Source of the DNA: Gemmatimonadota bacterium
GTDB lineage: Bacteria; Orphanbacterota; Orphanbacteria; Orphanbacterales; Orphanbacteraceae
Assembly (NCBI GenBank): GCA_013002425.1
Contig: JABDJQ010000649.1
Span: forward strand, 1 to 10,849
Length of the DNA: 10,849 nt
Reading direction: 5' to 3'
Shown here: positions 1 to 6,436 of the stretch, one piece after another
Layout of the letters: each line of letters starts with the position of its first letter
Numbering within the stretch: position 1 is the stretch's first letter
Position numbers and translations under genes: made by a program
The notes under the pieces: model-generated
What the model saw: the letters and a program-made list of their open reading frames with translations, nothing else
Told to the model about the DNA's origin: nothing
Databases searched by the model: none

Positions 1-270
1 GTGCGGAAGCGCGAAGGAATGGGCGGGGGGGACGTCAAGCTCGCGGCGATGATGGGCGCGTTTCTGGGATGGAAGGTGATCTTCCTCGTGCTGTTTCTCT
101 CGTCGCTCGCGGGGGGCGTGTTCGGCATTCTGCTGCTGCTCGTGTCGCGCAAAGGGGGCGGCTACGCGTTTCCGTTCGGGGTCTTTCTCGCGCCGATCGG
201 TTTTCTCGCCCTGCTCTACGGCAATATCTGGTTCGACTGGTACCTCCGCACCGTACTCATTCAGCCTTAG
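1..270 (+). CDS. pilD: Type IV prepilin peptidase (A24 family), C-terminal fragment cut by the window edge
   Basis: This is the last 89 codons of an integral inner-membrane aspartic protease that cleaves the leader peptide of type IV pilins or type II secretion pseudopilins; many members also N-methylate the new N-terminus. The diagnostic sequence is the second catalytic motif, GMGGGDVKL at fragment residues 6-14, with the catalytic aspartate at residue 11, followed by the typical GAFLGW. Two hydrophobic segments follow (about residues 25-49 and 58-77), as expected for the C-terminal half of the family. The first aspartate motif and the N-terminal part lie upstream of the window. The GTG at base 1 is in frame but is probably not the real start, because a full enzyme is some 230-290 residues. 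The 3' end overlaps the convergent rlmE gene by 14 bases. The family is certain; whether it serves pili or secretion cannot be told from here. Confidence 0.9.
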   Translation: MRKREGMGGGDVKLAAMMGAFLGWKVIFLVLFLSSLAGGVFGILLLLVSRKGGGYAFPFGVFLAPIGFLALLYGNIWFDWYLRTVLIQP

Positions 271-895
271 TGTCGTCGCTCTCGTCCCGGGCTTGATCCC
301 GGTCTTCAGGGCGATACCCCGTACCGACCAGAAACACCTCCACGCTGTGGTCGCGCGAACTCTTCGGCTTCTGCATCTTGACGGCGGAGAACCGCGCGCG
401 CGCCTCCGTTTGAAGCGCCGGCAGATCCTCGCCCTGAAACACTTTCGCCACCCAGCGGCCGTTCCGCTTGAGCAGCTTCGAGCAGATGTGGAGCGAATGG
501 CGAACGAGTTCGATCGAACGCGCCTGATCCGCGAACGGAATCCCCGTCGTCTTGGGCGCGGCGTCGGAGAGGATGACGTCAAAGCGGGGGGCGTATTCAC
601 GAAGCGCCTCGAGATCGAGTTCGTACATGTCCTGCTGCAGGGCGTGCGCGTGAGCCGGGAGCTTGATCTTGACCGCCGTCAGATCGACGCCGACCACGAC
701 GCCGTTCGGCCCGACTTTGCGCGCGGCGTACTGGAGCCACGACCCCGGCGCGCAGCCGAGATCGAGAACCGCGTTTCCCTTGCGCAGGATATTGAGGCGC
801 GCGTCGATCTCTTCGAGTTTGTAGATCGACCGGGCGGCGAAACCTTCGCGTTTTGCTTTTCGGAAGTACGGATCGTTTTTGTTGAAGCGGCTCAC
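257..895 (-). CDS. rlmE: 23S rRNA 2'-O-ribose methyltransferase RlmE (FtsJ/RrmJ family)
   Basis: The 212-residue protein matches RlmE, the heat-shock-associated enzyme that uses S-adenosylmethionine to methylate the 2'-OH of U2552 in the A-loop of 23S rRNA during late 50S assembly. The SAM-binding motif VLDLGCAPGSW lies at residues 43-53, and the K-D-K-E catalytic tetrad is visible as K26 (RSIYKLEEI), D111 (ILSDAAP), K151 (VAKVFQG) and E186 (SVEVFLVG). The length is normal for the family; the last 18 or so residues form a highly charged, mostly acidic tail. The GTG start was chosen because it overlaps the stop of the upstream ptsN-like gene in a GTGA arrangement and gives the usual family N-terminus (SRFNKNDPYFRKAK). 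No clear Shine-Dalgarno precedes it, so translation is probably coupled to the upstream gene. The open frame continues 84 codons further upstream, but that arginine-rich stretch is an out-of-frame reading of ptsN. Confidence 0.96.
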   Translation of the reverse strand: MSRFNKNDPYFRKAKREGFAARSIYKLEEIDARLNILRKGNAVLDLGCAPGSWLQYAARKVGPNGVVVGVDLTAVKIKLPAHAHALQQDMYELDLEALREYAPRFDVILSDAAPKTTGIPFADQARSIELVRHSLHICSKLLKRNGRWVAKVFQGEDLPALQTEARARFSAVKMQKPKSSRDHSVEVFLVGTGYRPEDRDQARDESDDTKAE

Positions 896-1347
896 TCGTC
901 GTGGCTCAGCAGAATACGGTTCAGATCGTCGACTGACGCGGCCGCGAGGAGCTCCTGCTGTACTTCGTCCCGGCGGAGCAGTCGCGCTACGCGCGCGAGC
1001 GCCTGCACGTGCGACATGTCGGCCTTGAGAGGGGAGAGAAGTACGACGACGAACCGGCACGGCTTTCCGTCTACCGATTCGAACGCGACGCCTTCCGGAC
1101 AGAGCGCGAACGCGGCGGAGAGTTCGTCCACGCCTTCGGAGCGGCAATGCGGAATGGCGACACCGTGGCCGAGACCGGTCCCCTGCTCCGACTCGCGAAT
1201 CAGGAGGTCGTCGTACACGCGATCGCGGTCGAGCACGCGTCCCGCCTTCGCGAGCCTGTCGACGAGTTCGCGGAGAAGCACTTCCCTGGCCCGCACGCCG
1301 GGCTTCCGGAGAGTCGCTTCGGGCACGAGAATATCCTGTATACGCAA
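892..1347 (-). CDS. ptsN: PTS EIIA domain protein, PtsN (nitrogen-regulatory EIIA) type
   Basis: This is a single-domain EIIA protein of the fructose/mannitol/PtsN superfamily. It accepts a phosphoryl group from an HPr-type carrier on a histidine. The active-site segment GLGHGVAIPH at residues 58-67 matches the GIGNGIAIPH block of PtsN, with H67 as the predicted phosphoacceptor. No EIIB or EIIC transport domain is adjacent, which favours a regulatory role over sugar uptake; this is inference. I prefer the TTG start at 1347: it has an AGGAG 10 bases upstream and gives the canonical start MRIQDILVPE with 151 residues. An in-frame ATG-ATG at 1404/1401 would add 19 residues (170 in all) but lacks a clear ribosome-binding site and includes several rare codons (AGG twice, CTA, AGT). 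The gene overlaps rlmE by 4 bases and is divergent from the membrane fusion gene. A TATGAT hexamer on this strand (1405-1400) could be its -10 box, but the -35 is poor. Confidence 0.9.
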   Translation of the reverse strand: MRIQDILVPEATLRKPGVRAREVLLRELVDRLAKAGRVLDRDRVYDDLLIRESEQGTGLGHGVAIPHCRSEGVDELSAAFALCPEGVAFESVDGKPCRFVVVLLSPLKADMSHVQALARVARLLRRDEVQQELLAAASVDDLNRILLSHDE

Positions 1348-1357
1348 GAGCTTGTAA

Positions 1358-1362
1358 CTCCT
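1358..1362 (-). promoter_or_regulatory. Candidate ribosome-binding site for the TTG start of ptsN
   Basis: The minus strand reads AGGAG here, followed by a 10-base spacer to the TTG at 1347-1345. It is the best Shine-Dalgarno match near any in-frame start of this gene and is the main reason for choosing the shorter protein. The spacing is at the long end of the usual range, so the longer ATG start remains possible. Confidence 0.5.
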
Positions 1363-1393
1363 GACGGAATCGTCGATTAGAATCCTGCTACGG

Positions 1394-1423
1394 TTGTTCA
1401 TCATAAGATTGCTCTGCTAGAAT
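1394..1423 (+). promoter_or_regulatory. Candidate sigma-70 promoter for the membrane/SpeE-like/TPR gene
   Basis: TTGTTC at 1394-1399 and TAGAAT at 1418-1423 are separated by 18 bases. Each matches the sigma-70 consensus at four (-35) and five (-10) positions. Transcription would begin near 1430, giving a leader of about 50 bases before the TTG start at 1482. A possible minus-strand -10 for ptsN (TATGAT, 1405-1400) lies inside the same interval, so the two divergent promoters would compete for polymerase if both are real. Confidence 0.45.
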
Positions 1424-1469
1424 AAGCCCACTGCGAACAGGAATGGTACGGTCGGACGTGCAGGGAGGC

Positions 1470-1475
1470 AAGGAG
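1470..1475 (+). promoter_or_regulatory. Ribosome-binding site fixing the TTG start at 1482
   Basis: AAGGAG sits 6 bases before the TTG codon at 1482-1484. An in-frame ATG at 1443 lies upstream of it but has only an AGGA directly touching the start codon, with no usable spacer. This strong, well-spaced site decides in favour of TTG. Confidence 0.75.
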
Positions 1476-1481
1476 ATTCCC

Positions 1482-4400
1482 TTGAAGAACGGTCACGGAA
1501 AGAGCATCGGATTCGGTGCGGCGGCGGCCCTCTGGTGGGCCGGTCTCGGGCTCATCGTCAGGGCCTCTTTCGGCTCGGATACCGAGCCCGCGATCTGGTT
1601 TTTCGCGGCAACCGCGCTCGGACTCGCGTTCGGAATCAGCGGAAAGAAGCGCCGCGAAACCGGTCGTCTCGCCCCGATCTTCGGATCGTTGATCGCGGCT
1701 GCCATCGTGTACGCGACGGGTGGATGGGGGTTCTTCGGAATCGCGGTTTCGCTGTTCGCTCTCGCGGGGGCGGGCGCGATGATCGGGCGCTCGGTGCACG
1801 GCTACCTGCCGGGCACGAGTATCGGTGCCGGCCTCGGCATGATGGCAGCCGCGCCGGTGATCGGCGCGATCGGCACGGCCGGATGCCTGCTTGCGGGCGC
1901 ACTTCTGATGGCGCTCTTTCTTCCGGGCGGCCGCGGCGCGGAAAGGGCGGCCGGCGAAGCCGGTGCCGATGGTCCGGCAGTACGCCGCGAACCGGGATCG
2001 GGCCGTATCGCGCTGCTCCTGGCAGGAGCCGGGGCGTCCCTTCTGGGCGTGGCCTGGGGACGGGTGGGGGATCTCACGGCGGGGGGAACGCTCTCCGTGC
2101 AGTTCGCGTTTCACGGCGCGCTCGCGATCGCCTTCGGGGCAGGCGCCGCGCTTGCGTTCCGGCGGTTTCGCCACGTAAGGGCCGGCGCCGGCGCCGCGCT
2201 GATACTCGCCGCGGCGGGCGCCTGGGTGCTCTACACGCGACACGGCGAACTCCCCTGGTTTCACATCCGGCAGCTGGCCGACTCGCTCGCGCCTTATCAA
2301 CAGAACTGGCAGGAGAACATTCTGTTCGCGCTGCTCGTCGCCGCTCCGTGGTCTCTCTTTCTCGGCTTGTCCGCCGGCGTCATCAGGCGCCCCGCGGGGC
2401 TGCGATCGCTCTTCATCGGGCTGGCCGCGGGCGCCCTCGTCGCAGGTCCGGTTTTCTCGGGCGGGGGCGTGAAAGGAACGGTGCTTCTCGGTACGCAACT
2501 CGTGCTGTTCGGCGGCGTGCTCTTCTGGCTTCGCGCGCCGGGCCTGCTCTGGAAGATCGGGGGCGTGGCCGCGGCAGCGGGTGCGATCTTCTTCGTATTT
2601 CCGAGCGCGCCGAGCTGGCTCGGTTCTCTCTATGCGACGGCCCCCTACCGCTACGCGTCGGTCTACGCGAACCAGACCCGGGCGGCGTTCGAGGTCGAGC
2701 ATGTCACGATTCCGACGTTCTATGAAGAGGGGCGGCTCTGGACATCGAGCGCGATCGCGTACCCGAGCGGCCGGCAGCTTCGACTCGACGGCGCGATCCG
2801 CTGCAACGACCAGTGGACGCCGACGGTCGAGATGCTCATGGCGCGCATACCGCTTCTGTTTCGTACGGAGTGGGAGAAAGCGCTGGTGCTCGGCCTCGGC
2901 ACCGGCGTCATTCCGAGCGCGTTCGGCGAACGGGGGCCGCAGAAGATCGACGTGGTGGAACCGGAGCCGTCGATCGTGGCTGCTTCGCGCAGCTTCGGCG
3001 CGACCAACGCCGAGTACTGGAACGATGAACGGATCACGCTGCATGACGGCGACCCGCGCCCGTTCGTTTCGCGCGCGGGAAAGGCCTACGATCTGATCGT
3101 GACGACCCCGATCGCCCCGTGGGATCGACGTACGGCTCACCTCGGTACGCACGAGTTTTTCGAGTCGGCGGCAAACAGTCTGCGCGAAGGCGGAGTCTAC
3201 GTGCACTGGCTTCCGCTCTCCGGACTTCCGCTCGAGACGTTGCAGCTGCAGGTGCGCACTTTCGCCGCCGTCTTTCCTCATGTCGTCGGATTTCGTCCTT
3301 CGAACAACCAGGGACTCATTCTGATCGGTTCCTCGGAAGACTTACGGATTCCGTTCCGGACCGCGAAAGAAACGTGGGAGGAAGCCGCGGTATCGCCTCG
3401 TTTGAGGGCGCTCAATCTGGGGGGCGTTCCCCGCCTGCTCACGCTCCTTCGCCTCGACACGGGCACGGCGAACACGTTCGCCGGCGAGGGCGCGCTCAAC
3501 ACGGATCGCCGGCCGCGCGTCGAGTGGGCGGCTTCCGCCGCCATCCTCGATCTCGATGGAGACTCGATCGACGACCGGCTGCGCGCGCTGCACACGGACG
3601 GCCGCGATCTGATGGATTTCGATGGGGCGACGGAGCAGGAGATTACGAGGTTCTTTCGCACCGTCGCGCAGGAGTATCGAGGCGCGCCGTACCCTCTCGG
3701 CGGCTACCGGTATGCGCGCACCGCGTATGAACGGGAAATGTCGACGGATAACCTGATCACGTACGCCTGGTTCGTGCGCACGCAGGACCGCGACTTCGAT
3801 CGTTCGATCGCGCTCCTGAAGCAGGCCGCCGCGCAAAGTCCCGATAACCTGACCCCACAGCGTCTGCTCGGAGAGGAGTATCTGCTCGCCGAGCGCTACC
3901 CCGCCGCAGAAGCGTACGCGGATCGACTGATCGCGGGCGGGATGGATTTTTACTGGCCCTACATGGTCCGCGGTCAGGCGCGCCTGCAAATGGGGCGTCC
4001 GAACGAAGGACTCGCCGACCTGCTTGCCGCCCGGGAACGTGACAGACACCAGGACATGGCGGGGAACATCACATACAACATCGCTGTCGCTTACTACACG
4101 CTCGGCGACTACGAGCAGGCGCTCGAATACGCCAGGGCGACGATCGGGCGAAATCCGCTGAACCGTCGCGCCCGGCTGCTCGAGGCGGAAACGCAGACGC
4201 GCCTCGGCACGATGTCGCGAAAGGATTTCGAGCGTGACGTGGAGGCGCCGTTTTATCGCGTGCGCGCGAGCTCTCTCTTTTCGGCCGCGCAGGACAACTT
4301 CTACGAAGTCGATCTGCAGAAAGACGTGGAAAGAGATCTCGCCGTCATCATCAATTCGACGCCGAATCATATCGGCGCCTACCTGCTCCTCGCGCGCTAC

Positions 4401-4580
4401 TATCACGATCGCGGCAACAAGGAGAAAGAGGGGGAGGTGCTGAGCCGCATGATCGCGCAGTTCGACGCGGACAAAGCGGTGATGAGCGCGTTCGAAGACT
4501 ATCTGCTGCGAACGGGCGGCCGGAAGAAGTACGACGAGTTTCGGTTCATTCCGGAGCGGCTGCTCGGATCAGACGGGTAG
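1482..4580 (+). CDS. Polytopic membrane protein fused to a spermidine-synthase-like domain and TPR repeats
   Basis: The 1,032-residue protein has three parts. Residues about 9-378 contain some 11-12 hydrophobic alanine/glycine-rich segments, as in proteins annotated 'fused MFS/spermidine synthase'. Residues about 390-690 form a SpeE-like Rossmann domain: nucleotide-binding loop LGLGTG at 470-475, acidic residue E493 in VVEPEP, HDGD at 521-524, and the conserved LNTDRRPRVEW block (672-682) typical of this membrane-bound group. From about 757 onward lie TPR-type helical repeats; the clearest is at about 862-893 (YNIAVAYYTLGDYEQALEYA) and another at about 963-993. Where true spermidine synthases carry an acidic DxxDP-type motif, this protein has YDLIVTTPIAPWD (536-548), so ordinary aminopropyl transfer is doubtful. 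The substrate is unknown; the TPRs suggest protein partners. The gene stands alone behind its own promoter and overlaps the convergent deacetylase gene by 12 bases. Family assignment is firm, function is not. Confidence 0.9.
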   Translation: MKNGHGKSIGFGAAAALWWAGLGLIVRASFGSDTEPAIWFFAATALGLAFGISGKKRRETGRLAPIFGSLIAAAIVYATGGWGFFGIAVSLFALAGAGAMIGRSVHGYLPGTSIGAGLGMMAAAPVIGAIGTAGCLLAGALLMALFLPGGRGAERAAGEAGADGPAVRREPGSGRIALLLAGAGASLLGVAWGRVGDLTAGGTLSVQFAFHGALAIAFGAGAALAFRRFRHVRAGAGAALILAAAGAWVLYTRHGELPWFHIRQLADSLAPYQQNWQENILFALLVAAPWSLFLGLSAGVIRRPAGLRSLFIGLAAGALVAGPVFSGGGVKGTVLLGTQLVLFGGVLFWLRAPGLLWKIGGVAAAAGAIFFVFPSAPSWLGSLYATAPYRYASVYANQTRAAFEVEHVTIPTFYEEGRLWTSSAIAYPSGRQLRLDGAIRCNDQWTPTVEMLMARIPLLFRTEWEKALVLGLGTGVIPSAFGERGPQKIDVVEPEPSIVAASRSFGATNAEYWNDERITLHDGDPRPFVSRAGKAYDLIVTTPIAPWDRRTAHLGTHEFFESAANSLREGGVYVHWLPLSGLPLETLQLQVRTFAAVFPHVVGFRPSNNQGLILIGSSEDLRIPFRTAKETWEEAAVSPRLRALNLGGVPRLLTLLRLDTGTANTFAGEGALNTDRRPRVEWAASAAILDLDGDSIDDRLRALHTDGRDLMDFDGATEQEITRFFRTVAQEYRGAPYPLGGYRYARTAYEREMSTDNLITYAWFVRTQDRDFDRSIALLKQAAAQSPDNLTPQRLLGEEYLLAERYPAAEAYADRLIAGGMDFYWPYMVRGQARLQMGRPNEGLADLLAARERDRHQDMAGNITYNIAVAYYTLGDYEQALEYARATIGRNPLNRRARLLEAETQTRLGTMSRKDFERDVEAPFYRVRASSLFSAAQDNFYEVDLQKDVERDLAVIINSTPNHIGAYLLLARYYHDRGNKEKEGEVLSRMIAQFDADKAVMSAFEDYLLRTGGRKKYDEFRFIPERLLGSDG

Positions 4581-5309
4581 GCCCGAGAAGAGATCGTCCA
4601 CCACAGGCTCCGGCTGCGGCACGCGCGACGCGGCCAGCTCGAAGTACTCCGCGTCGTTCACGGCGCGATAATCTCCGAACCACTCCTTGAGCCGGTCGAA
4701 GAACGTGATCTGCGTGACATGGGAGTGGATCGATTCGACCTTGCGCCGATACGCCTCGTCGCTGAGCGGAATGCGGGCCGCGATTTCATCTGCGGGGATG
4801 CTCGCCATGTCGCGTTCCGGCCGCTGCGGCTTGCACAGTTCTTCCAGAATGCCCCAGCCGTACACCCTCGCGACCGGCTCGACGTCCGTTCTTGCGAACG
4901 CTTCCACGACCCAGCCGTATACTGTGGTGTGATCGGGATGGCGGCTGACGCCCTCGCGATGAAACGTGATGAGCACGTCCGGTTCGTGCCGGCGAAGCGC
5001 TTCGCCGACAATCGCCACGCCCTCTTCGAACGGCATCGAGGCCAGGCCGCTGTCGGGCCATCCCACGATCTCGTGCGAGCTGAGGCCGAGCGCGTCGCTC
5101 GCCGCTTGCAGTTCGATCGTGCGCAGCCGCGCCAGTTCGTCCGGTGCGAGGTCCTTCGAAACGCCGAGCGAGCCCGCTTCGCCCCGCGTGAACGTGAGCA
5201 GATGGACGGCGTCGCCCTTCATCGCATAGTGAGCGAGCGTCCCGCCCGGCCCGTATGCCTCGTCGTCCGGATGCGCGAACACCGCGAGTATGGATCGTTT
5301 TCTGCTCAT
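4569..5309 (-). CDS. PIG-L/LmbE-family zinc-dependent N-deacetylase
   Basis: The 246-residue protein belongs to the PIG-L family, which removes N-acetyl groups from GlcNAc-linked substrates (MshB and Mca in mycothiol metabolism, BshB in bacillithiol synthesis, PIG-L in GPI anchors). The metal and catalytic motif AHPDDE is at residues 12-17 (zinc ligands H13 and D16, general base D15), and the third zinc ligand lies in SRHPDH at residues 122-127. The AHYAMKGDAVHLLTFTRGEAG segment resembles MshB-like members, but no thiol-synthesis gene is nearby, so the substrate is not assigned. No signal peptide is seen, so it is probably cytoplasmic. The ATG at 5309 is preferred. A TTG 39 bases upstream extends the frame but coincides with a possible -35 box. 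No Shine-Dalgarno precedes the ATG at proper distance. The gene converges on the membrane fusion gene and diverges from yhaM. Confidence 0.92.
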   Translation of the reverse strand: MSRKRSILAVFAHPDDEAYGPGGTLAHYAMKGDAVHLLTFTRGEAGSLGVSKDLAPDELARLRTIELQAASDALGLSSHEIVGWPDSGLASMPFEEGVAIVGEALRRHEPDVLITFHREGVSRHPDHTTVYGWVVEAFARTDVEPVARVYGWGILEELCKPQRPERDMASIPADEIAARIPLSDEAYRRKVESIHSHVTQITFFDRLKEWFGDYRAVNDAEYFELAASRVPQPEPVVDDLFSGLPV

Positions 5310-5319
5310 GATGTCGAAC

Positions 5320-5348
5320 AGCGTAACGGGCTCCCCGCGAAGATTCAA
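5320..5348 (-). promoter_or_regulatory. Weak candidate promoter of the deacetylase gene, close to its start codon
   Basis: On the minus strand TTGAAT (5348-5343) and TACGCT (5325-5320) are separated by 17 bases. The -10 is a poor match (three of six). If used, transcription would begin only about 3-5 bases before the ATG at 5309, giving a leaderless or nearly leaderless mRNA. That fits the absence of a Shine-Dalgarno site. The assignment is tentative. Confidence 0.3.
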
Positions 5349-5380
5349 CCGCCGCGCGACCGTCCTTCCCCGGCCATCGG

Positions 5381-5410
5381 TTGACCCCCCTGACGGCGGG
5401 CGACTATACT
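5381..5410 (+). promoter_or_regulatory. Strong sigma-70-like promoter of the yhaM-addB-addA operon
   Basis: TTGACC (5381-5386) and TATACT (5405-5410) each match the consensus at five of six positions, with an 18-base spacer. Only 9 bases (5411-5419) lie between the -10 box and the ATG of yhaM, so the predicted transcription start (about 5416-5418) would leave a leader of only a few bases. The intervening CCTTCCACT contains no Shine-Dalgarno. This is the best promoter in the window and implies a leaderless transcript. Confidence 0.7.
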
Positions 5411-5419
5411 CCTTCCACT

Positions 5420-6436
5420 ATGACTACAGCACCCCAGATTCATCGCGGACAGTTCATTCAATCGCTCGCGGAAGGCGACCAGGTACTCGAGCACTATCGA
5501 GTCGTGCGCAAGGTGGTCAAGACCTCGCGGAAGGGCGATCAGTATCTCGATTTCGACCTCGTCGACCGCACGGGCCAGATCAATGCGAAACTCTTCGGAC
5601 AGAACGGCAGTGTCAACGATGTCGTGGCGACCTACAACGACGCGTTCGACGCGGGCGACGTCATCCGCGTCGACGGCATCGTCGACGTCTTCAACGGCAA
5701 GCTGCAGCTGATCGTGAAGCGCCTGCGTCGAAGCACGGAAGACGAAGTGGACGACCGCCTCTTCGAACGTGCGAGCGAGAGGCCGCTCGAGGACATGGAG
5801 CGGGAGCTCGCCGACGTGATCGGTTCGCTCGAGAACGACTTCGTTCGTAAACTCGCGGGCGCGGTTTTCGGTGACGAAGCGTTCTATCGGCGCTTTCTCG
5901 TGGCGCCCGCCGCCACGCGTCTTCACCACGCATATCGCAGCGGTCTCGTCGAGCATACGCTTTCGCTGATCGCCGCGGCCGACAGGCTGCTGCCCGCGTA
6001 TCCGGAGATCGACCGCGATGTGGTCGTCGCCTCGATCCTTTTTCACGACAGCGGCAAGACCGAGGAACTCGGCGAGAAGGCCGGCGACGAATATACGGTG
6101 GAGGGAACCATGGTCGGGCACGTCTACCTCGGCGCGAGGCGAGTCGAACGCGCCATGGACGCGATTCCCGATTTCCCGCGCGCTCTCCGCGTTCACATTC
6201 TGCACTGCGTGCTTTCGCACCACGGCAGCCGTGAGTACGGAGCGCCCGTCGAGCCTGCCAGCCTCGAGGCGCTCTTCGTGCATCATCTCGACAACCTCGA
6301 CGCGAAGATCGCCAACGCGCGCGGCGCGCTGGCAGCCGATATCAACGCGAAGAGCGCGTTTACGGATCCTTCGCTCGCGGGCGCTGTCTTTCAGCGATAC
6401 TTCAAGGGCGAATCGTTTCTCGATCCGGAGAACTAA
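5420..6436 (+). CDS. yhaM: YhaM-type 3'-5' exonuclease: OB-fold nucleic-acid-binding domain plus HD domain
   Basis: The 338-residue protein has the two-domain layout of YhaM/Cbf1, a metal-dependent 3'-5' exoribonuclease that also degrades single-stranded DNA. An OB-fold covers about residues 20-105 (KGDQYLDFDLVDRTGQINAKLF at its start). The HD phosphohydrolase domain covers about 160-310, with likely metal ligands H179 (GLVEHT), H209-D210 (ILFHDSGKTEE), H234 (GHVYLG), H267/H268 (LSHHGS) and D291 (HHLDNLDAKI). All expected metal ligands are present, so an active enzyme is predicted, and its length is close to the roughly 314 residues of Bacillus YhaM. The ATG at 5420 is chosen because the only upstream in-frame candidate, TTG at 5381, is itself the -35 box. 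It is the first gene of an apparent operon: its TAA stop is followed directly by the GTG of addB. This pairing suggests a role in nucleic-acid turnover or repair, which is inference. Whether RNA or DNA is the main substrate cannot be told from sequence. Confidence 0.9.
   Translation: MTTAPQIHRGQFIQSLAEGDQVLEHYRVVRKVVKTSRKGDQYLDFDLVDRTGQINAKLFGQNGSVNDVVATYNDAFDAGDVIRVDGIVDVFNGKLQLIVKRLRRSTEDEVDDRLFERASERPLEDMERELADVIGSLENDFVRKLAGAVFGDEAFYRRFLVAPAATRLHHAYRSGLVEHTLSLIAAADRLLPAYPEIDRDVVVASILFHDSGKTEELGEKAGDEYTVEGTMVGHVYLGARRVERAMDAIPDFPRALRVHILHCVLSHHGSREYGAPVEPASLEALFVHHLDNLDAKIANARGALAADINAKSAFTDPSLAGAVFQRYFKGESFLDPEN
6427..6430 (+). promoter_or_regulatory. Ribosome-binding site of addB inside the end of yhaM
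   Basis: GGAG at 6427-6430 lies 6 bases before the GTG at 6437, within the last codons of yhaM. Together with the directly abutting stop and start codons it supports translation of addB from the yhaM transcript. Confidence 0.55.

Noticed and set aside
287..302. Hairpin CCGGG-cttgat-CCCGG as a terminator near the convergent pilD/rlmE ends
   Set aside because: The stem is only 5 base pairs, no T-run follows on either strand, and it lies inside the rlmE coding sequence.
896..1147. An 84-codon N-terminal extension of RlmE
   Set aside because: It is an arginine-rich out-of-frame reading of ptsN. The GTG at 895 gives the normal family N-terminus and the expected 4-base overlap.
293..1357. A 354-codon plus-strand open frame opposite rlmE and ptsN
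   Set aside because: Both minus-strand genes carry full catalytic motifs; the plus-strand product has none and crosses two different genes.
1443..1481. ATG at 1443 as the start of the membrane fusion protein
   Set aside because: It has no properly spaced ribosome-binding site, whereas AAGGAG stands 6 bases before the TTG at 1482 and would otherwise fall inside the coding region.
2182..2197. GC-rich palindrome GCCGGCGCCGGC
   Set aside because: It encodes an alanine/glycine-rich membrane segment in frame. Such palindromes arise easily from GC-rich alanine and glycine codons, and no second copy or regulatory context was seen.
1401..3281. A 626-codon open frame on the minus strand opposite the membrane fusion gene
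   Set aside because: The translation is arginine/glutamate-rich low-complexity text with no recognisable motif, and the plus strand holds a clear protein. GC-rich codon bias keeps the opposite frame free of stops.
5381..5419. TTG at 5381 as the start of YhaM
   Set aside because: The TTG is the first half of the -35 hexamer, and the 13 extra codons would cover the -10 box. No ribosome-binding site precedes it.
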